Of a DNA stretch of 49,413 bases, positions 9,701 through 18,700 are shown in pieces. Numbering within the stretch: position 1 is the stretch's first letter; every line of letters starts with the position of its first letter. Origin of the DNA: Paramuribaculum sp. (GTDB lineage: Bacteria > Bacteroidota > Bacteroidia > Bacteroidales > Muribaculaceae); the NCBI GenBank assembly GCA_029052015.1, contig JAIDJW010000166.1:1-49413 (forward strand), in the 5' to 3' direction. The notes beneath the pieces are model-generated. The model made no database searches and was not told the DNA's origin. It saw only the letters and a program-made list of their open reading frames with translations. The translations under genes and the position numbers were made by a program.

Positions 9701-12700
9701 GATAGACCTAATCGACGGCAACACAGTCTGCCCTGTCTGCGGTAAACGGCATATACCTAATTATAAAAATCAAGATGTAGTTTGCCCTCAATGTGGCACA
9801 GACCTGAGTGTGTTTCGTCAAATAGACCAACTGTCAGATGAAGAAGCCGCAAACGTAGCTAATAATCTTGGACTTTTCAATGAAGACGGAACGCCCAAAT
9901 CGCTTCAAGAACTCGTAAAAGCAGCCGAGGCTGAGGTCAACACCGACCCTACTGAGGCGCAGAAGGAAGCGCACGAGGTTGATGACGGGGGCTTGGATAA
10001 AATAAAAAGGCAGGCCGAACGTGAGGACGGGCAACTCCTCATACTGCCCTCCGAAGCAACGGAGGAGGCCGGTGCCCTTTCCGGCCCTACGTTCGACTCG
10101 CCATCTGACGGCAAAGATAGTGTTTTGCCGTCAGATAAACAAGAGAACAGCTCTGAAAGTTTGGCGGATGCTGACGGCGCGCGAGCTCGTGCGCCGCAAG
10201 GAACCAAGCCGACCGATGGTGCAGGCGAGCAGAGGATTGAAGATTTCGGCGAAAAGCTTGCCGGCGCCCGCAAGGACGCCTTGCGCGAGGTTGCAAAATC
10301 GATTGAGAATGTGTCGGTGCAGTCGTTGGTAGAACTTCCGATTTCGAAAGCATTCAAGAGACCAAATCTGAAAAAGATGGTGGAGAGCGGGGCTATCAGC
10401 GACGAGGATGCTGTTATGGCTGAGGCGATCATGCAGGGAATTGTGTATGCACAAAGAAAGCCGGTGCTGACGCGCCGCCAGAGCAGCAAGAAGGAGATTG
10501 CGGCATGGGCCGAGAAAACTTATAAGGGCATTGAGCTTCTTGGCGAAATACTGAGCGGTGACGAGAGTCGCAAGAGTGCGGCTTTGGCCAGTTATCGGTC
10601 TGAGCTGGAGGCAGAGCGCGAGCGGGCGAATGAGTTCGTGGCGAGGCTGCGCGAGTATAATCCGGGACGTGTGTATGGGGATGTGACGGAGATGCCTGAC
10701 GGGGTTAGCGTGACGGCACGGGTGCTGGCGGGCATTGGGCATCGTCCCGGCGAGAAGGTGGTGTTGCCGCTGACAAGAGTGAGTCTGAGCAGCACCATGC
10801 AAAGCTATGATGTCGAGGCCGCCGGAAAGCAGGGGGCATTGTGGTTTAAACGTCGGCATGACACTCTGGACGAAGCGATTGAAACGATGGTGCTCGCGGC
10901 GAAGCTGGCTCGAGGAGATAAGGACGTAGAGTTGCCGCAGGCGCACTTCGGAGTTCAGGGGGTAGGTACGCGACACTCTGAGCCTACTGGTAAATTTGTG
11001 GTGGCATATATGCAGGGCAATAGGTATAATGTCACGACCAAGACATTTGATTCAGAAGTTGAAGCCGAAGCGTTTGCCAAAGAAAAGGGGGGCCGAGTGC
11101 ATGCCGAGCAGCGCTACACGAGCGACTATGACGGGTATGTAAACACGGTTGTTAACCCGCTGACGGGCAACAAGCATGTAATAGGCGAGACGTTTGGCAG
11201 CAGAGTTGAGGCCGTGGCATGGCTTGATGAGAATCACGATGAGGTCAATCGCCTTGCCTTGGAGGCTATAAGCAACGAGATGGGCACAAAAGGCGAGAAG
11301 CGGGCGCATTTTTATGTTACGAGCAGCTGCAGCCGCAATGCCGGGAAAGTGGTTTACAGCGTGGTGGAAGACAATAAGGCGAGCGCGTGGCCGTTTGTGC
11401 AGGACTTCGACAGCCGCAAGGAAGCCGAGGAGTGGCTGGCTATGAACCTTGAACGACTTGAGCAGGAGAGGAAGGCGCGCCGAGACCGCGAGCGGTCTAT
11501 TGTGTATTACAACACGAAGGGTGAGCGTAGTGGCGCCGATTTCCGCAATGGCCAGGATGCCAGCCCTGAGATGTTTGGCGAGGCTTTCGGCTTCCGCGGC
11601 GTGCAGTTTGGCAACTGGACGAACGATGCGGACCGACAGGCCGCGCTGAATGAGGCGTATGATGCCTTGCACGACATGGCGGCAGCTCTCGGGATAAGCC
11701 CGCGGGCTGTGTCGCTTGACGGCGAGCTCGGGCTTGCTTTCGGTGCACGCGGCACGGGGCGAGCGGCGGCGCACTATGAGCCCGTGGAAGTGGTAATCAA
11801 CCTTACGAAGACGCAGGGTGCAGGCGCATTGGCACACGAGTGGTGGCATGCGCTGGATAACTATCTGTCGCGCCGTGCAGGCATATCGATGGGTTATGCA
11901 AGTGAACGTCATGGTATAGAGAAGATGCACCCTGAGGTCTCCGCAGCGTTAGACGGACTGATGTCGGCCATCTCGGGTTCGGATTATGCGAAACGTAGTG
12001 CTGACAAAGGTGACTATTGGGGCCGAAGAACGGAGGTGATGGCGCGCCTGTTTGAGACGTGGATTGCCGAGCGTCTTCGTGGCAATGGCCAGAGCAGCCC
12101 GTTTCTTGCGCCCGGAGCAAGCGAGTCGGCGCAGAGGTTGTATCAGAGATTCAACTATGTCGCATATAGCGCCAACGAGCGTCGCGTTGCCAAGCGAGAG
12201 GGGCGTGAACCGGCGATAATGAGCGAGGATGAATTTTATAAGACCCCCCAGTCGCTGAGCGGATATCCCTATCCCACCAGAGAGGAAGTGGCGGAGTTCG
12301 ATTCGCGCTTGGGGGCCTTTTTCGGGGCATTGGCGGCGCGCGAGGTGTCGAGCGGGAGCATGGCAGAGGAGCGTGGCGGCCGGTATGGCAGACGAAATGT
12401 GACGAATGCGGGGCTGAATCTGTTTGATTGGGCAGATGCAGAGGAGCGTCTTCGCCGCCGCGGGACGGAGCCGACGGAGGAGAGCCGTGCAGCTGAGGAT
12501 GCGAATGCGGCGCTGGATTCGTATGCTGCGAGCTATATGGAGTATTTGGAGCGCAGCGAGGGGCTTGATGCGGAGCTTTCGAAGACGGACGCCGAGAGCA
12601 CAGAGGGCCGCGAACTTCAGGAGCGCCTGGCACATGAGGAGGCGTTGCTGCTTGAGCAGCGGGGCCTTTTAGAGGACGCTCTGCGGGAATATTATGCGCG

Positions 12701-15700
12701 GGAGAATACGCCGGAAGATGCTGCGCGCATAGCGCGGGATATGGTTTGGCGTGTGCAGGCTGAGGTGGAAGTGCGCCGCAACCGTAGGCAGTTATTGAGC
12801 GACGTGCTTGCCGACAATGACGTCGAGGGACAGCTGGAGAGCGCTCCTACCGTGTCGGAGGGCGTGAGTGTAAAGAGTGCGGGCGGACGTATCAGCTATA
12901 GCGCACAGGGTCATCTGCCGGATGCTGCGGCGGGTGAGTTTGCGTATGTTGAGCGTCAGTTCAGCCGAACGGGTGAGTTTGGATTCACTGGCAACAGTGT
13001 GATCAGAGACCGCGGCGATGTGGCGTATATGTTCAGGGCGCTGGAGGATTATTCGATAGAGCATGTCTTTGCGGTGTTTGTGAAAGATGGTCGGGCGAAT
13101 GTGTTGCATATAGGCATGGGTGGACCGACGTCGAGTTTCGCCGACATGGGAGCCGTGAGGGCTGGCGTGGATGCCTTTGGCGCGGATGCGATATATCTGG
13201 TGCACAACCATCCGTCGGGGTACCTTGTGTCAAGTCATCCCGACCGGGCTCTGATGAAGACGCTGGAGACGGCATTTGGCGACAAGGTGCCGGTGGAGGG
13301 CATAATCATCGACACGACATCGGGGCGCTACACGGTGTTTGACAGCCAAAGTGACCGAGGCAGCTTTGACCGAGACAGGAGCGGAGCGGACTCGGCTGTG
13401 GATGTGATGCAGTTTGACCGGGTGGAGCGCCATGGCGGAGGTAGCGAGCGCATCGCAATAGCGAATTCGGATGATGTGGCACGGTATGTGGCGGAGCGAC
13501 GTCTTGGCGGCGGCGATAAGGTGAGCTACCTGATACTGTCGAACAGAAACGAGGTGGTGGGCAATTTCCACACCGGCTACAGTTCGATAGACGAGCCGGG
13601 GCTTGCCGAGGAGCTGGCGAGCGTGGCGACGAAGTATGGCGGCACGCGAGTGATAGTGTATGGCAACACGACTGTGAAGGGTGCGTCGGCTCTCGGCGAT
13701 GCGGTGAAGAGGCATAGTGCCGGTGGCATAAGGCTGCTGGACGCTATGGCGATAGATGACCGCAGAGTTGTGAGTGCGAATGACGAGGGATATCTGCAGG
13801 ATGAGGGCGCGACGACGTATGGCGTAGCGGATGCCGGGGCGATGTCGGGAACCGACCAGTTAAAGCGCGATTCAGTGGCTTTGGAACGTATGCCGGCAGG
13901 GATGCGCTCGGCGGCTGAGGCATATCTGGCAGAGTATCCCAGCGCTCCGCTCGTGATGGTTCGTGATGAGGCAGATGTTGATTCGCTGGAGTTGCCGGAG
14001 AGTGCTAAACGCGCCTTGCTCGCAGTGATGAATGAGGCAGATACTATGGGTGGTTATTGCAGATATGATGGGAAAATTTATATCTTTGCAGGCCACGGAG
14101 CAGAAAACGAGATACCTAAGACGCTGCTGCACGAAAATGTACATGGCGTGTTCGGGATTCTTGGAGCAAAAGCCGATGAGTTTGCGGACGTTTTTGCGAG
14201 CAAGGTGAGCAAGCTGCCGAATGCAGACGGCTTTATGGGCAAGCTGTATGAGGCACTGTCTGACGGATATGCCGGTGATCGTGTAAACGAGGAGTTTCTG
14301 GCATATGTATTGTGTTTTGCACATGAGCACAAGTCGATGCGAAAGGCGATCGTCAGGCCGCTGAGTGAGAGTGAAAAGGAATTTTTTCAAAATGAAATTT
14401 TAAACAGACTGTATGGCACAGACAAAGAGAGCGGGCTGGACCGAGGATGGCATGCTTCATCGGTTCACGAAGGAGAGCAAAAAGATAATGGACGCCCTGG
14501 AGACGGAGGCGAGCAAGTTCGAGCAGGAAGAGCCGCCGGAGGAGTAGATGTTTCCGCCGACGACGATGTTGTTTATCGCACTTCATCCGAAATCGACAAT
14601 GAATACCCGAATTGGCTCGACGGTACCACAACCGAGAGCGGAAAGCACTCAACGCAGGTAGAGGGTACTCGCAAAACTTATGGAAAAGTTGGCGATTGGA
14701 TAGAGTCTAATCTTGGCAAAGACGTAGCCATACTTGATGCATCTTCCGGCATGGGCTACGGTACGGCAGACCTGCGCGAACGCGGTTTCAATATTGAAGA
14801 TGTTGAACCCTATCAGAGCGAACAACGCAAGGCCAATAACCCAGCCACCTATGACAGCTACGGCAAGATAGACAAACAGTATGACTATATCATAAGCAAC
14901 GCTGTCCTAAACGTTATCCCCGATGATTGGCGACGCGATGTATTGCACGACATGGCTTCTCGCCTTAAGGCTGGTGGACGTTTGTTTATCAACACCCGAA
15001 AAGCCGGAGAAGAAAAGGGCATCAAGGACAAAATTGAACTTGACTCTCCGCGTGAGGTACTCGTAAAGCGCAACGGAAAAATTGCATCATATCAAAGGTT
15101 CTTTACTCCGAAAGAGCTTAAAGAATGGGTGGAGTCTGAACTTGGCGGAGAATATGCCGTCGAGATAGCGAATGAACGCAATTCCGGGACGAAAGGATTA
15201 GCAGCCGTTGTAGTCACACGAAACGAAACTGTCAACAGGCAGGGCGACGGCTACGGCGCATACAGCGACGCAGAGGTATCGTTTGCCAACGACCCTGTTT
15301 CAAAGGTCATGGGCAAAAACCGTTTCAGCAAGAAACGTCAGGCCGAGTTTGCCGCCCGTGAGCGTCAGCGAATGGTGACCCGTATTCAGGAGCTTGCCGA
15401 GCGTATGCGCCTCGACAACGTGGAGATTATCACCGACGCTTCACAGCTTGAGGGCAAGAGAGCCAAAGCAAAAGGCTTCTACAACAAGCGCACTCGCAAA
15501 ATCACTATCGTTATCCCGAATAATGTCAGCACTATCGACGCAGAGCAGACACTTCTCCATGAAGCCGTGGCACACTACGGCCTACGTCAGCTTTTCGGTG
15601 AGCAGTTCAATACGTTCCTCGACAACGTATATGAGTCTGCCGACGAGAGCATACGCCGCAAGATAGCAGAAATGGCAGCTCAAAACGGCTGGGACTTCCG

Positions 15701-18700
15701 CACCGCAACCGAGGAATATCTTGCAGGTCTGGCCGAAGATACCAACTTCAGCGAGGCGCAGAGCTATACAGGTTGGTGGTCGAAAATCAAACGCCTGTTC
15801 CTTGATATGCTCGAAAGCATAGGCTTCGAGGGCTTCCGCGATAAGGTGGGTGTTGTCTTGACCGACAACGAGCTTCGCTATATCCTGTGGCGCAGCTACG
15901 AAAATCTTGCAGAGCCGGGACGCTACCGCAGCATACTCAGCGAGGCCGCAGACGTGGCAAAGCAGAGTGATCTGAAAGTCGGCAACTATGCAGAGCAAGG
16001 TGTTGAAGCAGAATATGCCGCAGAGGGCGACTTGTACCGTTCAGGCGACTTCTCGCCCCGTGACCGTGTGTTTGCCCGCTATGCCTACGAGAGCATGGTG
16101 AGAAGCGGCGGCTATCAGTTCAAAGAGGCCGTTCAGGATAGTATGTTAGGGCTTAAGAAACTCTATCAGGCAATCCTCGGTCGAAAGACCCGAATTGAAG
16201 ATGTCCCCGGCTTCGAGAACGCCTACCTGTTTGAGAACCGCATGAGCAGTATGAATGCCGGTGAACAGCACGAATACTTCCAACGCTACATGCAGCCGCT
16301 TCTGCAAGAGATTGGCCGCATAGCCGGAGCCAACAAGCGCAAGCGCAGGGAGCTGACCGACTACATCATGGCAAAGCACGGCCTTGAACGCAACGAGTAT
16401 ATGCGCAACGAGGCAGCAGCCAACGGCGAGGACACCGACCGCGACTTTGCCGGTCTTCTCGGACTGACAGGCGAAGCCGATTGGCAAGCCGCCGAGGACA
16501 CCGCACGGCAGTGGGTTGACGACTACGAGGCGATGTATGACACCGCCGCCCTGTGGGAAGCTATCAACAAGGCGACAAAGGCCACACTCGAAAAGGTATA
16601 TCTTTCAGGCATCATCAGTAAGGATACTTACGAGAAGATACTTGGAATGTATGACTACTATGTGCCTCTGCGTGGTTGGAACGAGAAAACGAGCGATGAG
16701 GTGTATGGCTACCTGACAAGCAAGGACGGACCTCTCGGCGGCAGCATCATGAAAAAGGCAGAAGGCCGTGAGAGCATGGCCGACGATCCCATTGCCACAA
16801 TAGGCATGATGGCCGACGACGCAATCCGTCAGGGCAACCGCAACCTTATGAAGCAGCGTTTTCTCAACTTCATACTCAACCACCCCAGCGACGCTGTGAG
16901 TGTGCATGACCTGTGGCTCGAATACAACGACGTAACCGACGAGTGGGTGCCTGTCTTTGCCGACGTTGAGGAAACCGACACAGCCGACGTTGTGGAGCAA
17001 AAGGTTAAGGACTTCGAGGAACGCATGGAAGCTCTACGCACCGCCGAGCCTGGCAAGTATAAGAGAGGTCGCGAGGCGCAGCACATACCCTACAAGGTTG
17101 TGCGTGGCAATCTCCGCGAACATCAAATACTCATCAAGCGAAACGGCCGCACATTCGTCGCTACCATAAACGGCAATCCGAGAGCGGCACAGGCAATCAA
17201 CGGCCTTACCAATCCCGACGTTGACCAGAACGGCGTTGTCGGCAATATGCTGAAAGCCGGTACATGGGTCAACCGTCAGCTATCGGCATTCTACACCACC
17301 CGAAACCCGGACTTCGTTGTGGGCAACTTCTTCCGCGATATGTTGTACTCCAACTGTATGACATGGGTAAAAGAAAGCCCACGTTACGCCCGACGCTTCC
17401 ACAAGAATTTTGCTCGTGTAAATCCGCTCGTAATGCGTCGTCTTCTCGGCAAGTGGGAGAAAGGCACACTCAACATGAGCAATCGTATTGAGAGCCTTTT
17501 CTATCAGTTCATGAAGAATGGCGGTGAGACCGGCTACACCAACGTCCGCGACATCGAGGGCCACAAGAGAGCTATCGCCGCCGAGCTGAAGAAGCAAGGC
17601 AGCACTGGCCGCAGGGTATGGACGGCACTCGGTATGCAGTTAGACCTGCTCAATCGTGCCGCCGAGAACTGCGCCCGCTTCGCCGCTTTCGTTACCTCTC
17701 GCGACTTTGGCCGAAACATCGACCGAGCAATCTACGACGCAAAGGAAATAAGTGTCAACTTCAACAAGAAAGGCAGTGGCGGCAAAATGGTAAACGCTAC
17801 CGGCCAAACCAAACTCGGCAAGACAGGCGCATATCTTAGCGGCGGTGGCCGTCTCCTGTATGTGTTCTGGAATGCCGGTGTTCAGGGTATGACCAACTTT
17901 GGCCGTCAGGCTAAATTGCATCCGGCAAAATTCTCCGTTGGTGCAACCGCCCTGTTCACTCTCGGCTACGTTATTCCAATGCTTGCCCAAATGTTAGGCG
18001 GTGGAGACGGTGACGACGACGACAAGAACGCATACTACAACCTGCCTGAATACGTCCGTCGTTCAAACATCTGCTTCTATGCCGGCGACCAATGGATAAC
18101 AATCCCCCTGCCTATCGAGTATCGTGCCATGTACGGTATGGGTGAGCTTGCACACGGCGTAATCAGTGGCAACGAGCGTTACAGCAACACCGAGCTTGCG
18201 CGCCAAATGGCATCGCAGGTATCGCAGATTTTCCCGATTGATATGCTCGAAGGTGGAGGCGGTGTATCTCCGTTCATACCGAGTGCGGCCAAGCCGTTCA
18301 CCGAAGCCTACATCATGAATAAGGGCTGGACAGGCTTACCCGTCTATAAGGACACTCCGTTCAACAAGAACATGCCCGAATGGACGAAAGCCTACGCAAG
18401 TGCCGACAAACATCTTGTGGACTTCGCCAAGTGGCTCAACGAAACATCGGGCGGCGACGACTTCAAGAAAGGCTCTATTGACATCAACCCTGCCAAGATT
18501 GAGTATCTACTCAACGGTACTTTCGGCGGTCTGTTCACTTTCCCCAACAAGTTGAAGAAATCCGCAGAGACAGCTTTTGGCGATCGAGATTTTGAATGGC
18601 GAAATATGCCGATAGCCAACCGCCTTATCAAGTCAGGTGACGAGCGCACCGCCTACCGTAAACTGCAAAACGAATACTTCAAATACCAAGAAGAGTATAA

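Noticed and set aside
10131-10976. 281-codon minus-strand frame
   Set aside because: Antisense shadow of the giant gene with no recognisable sequence.
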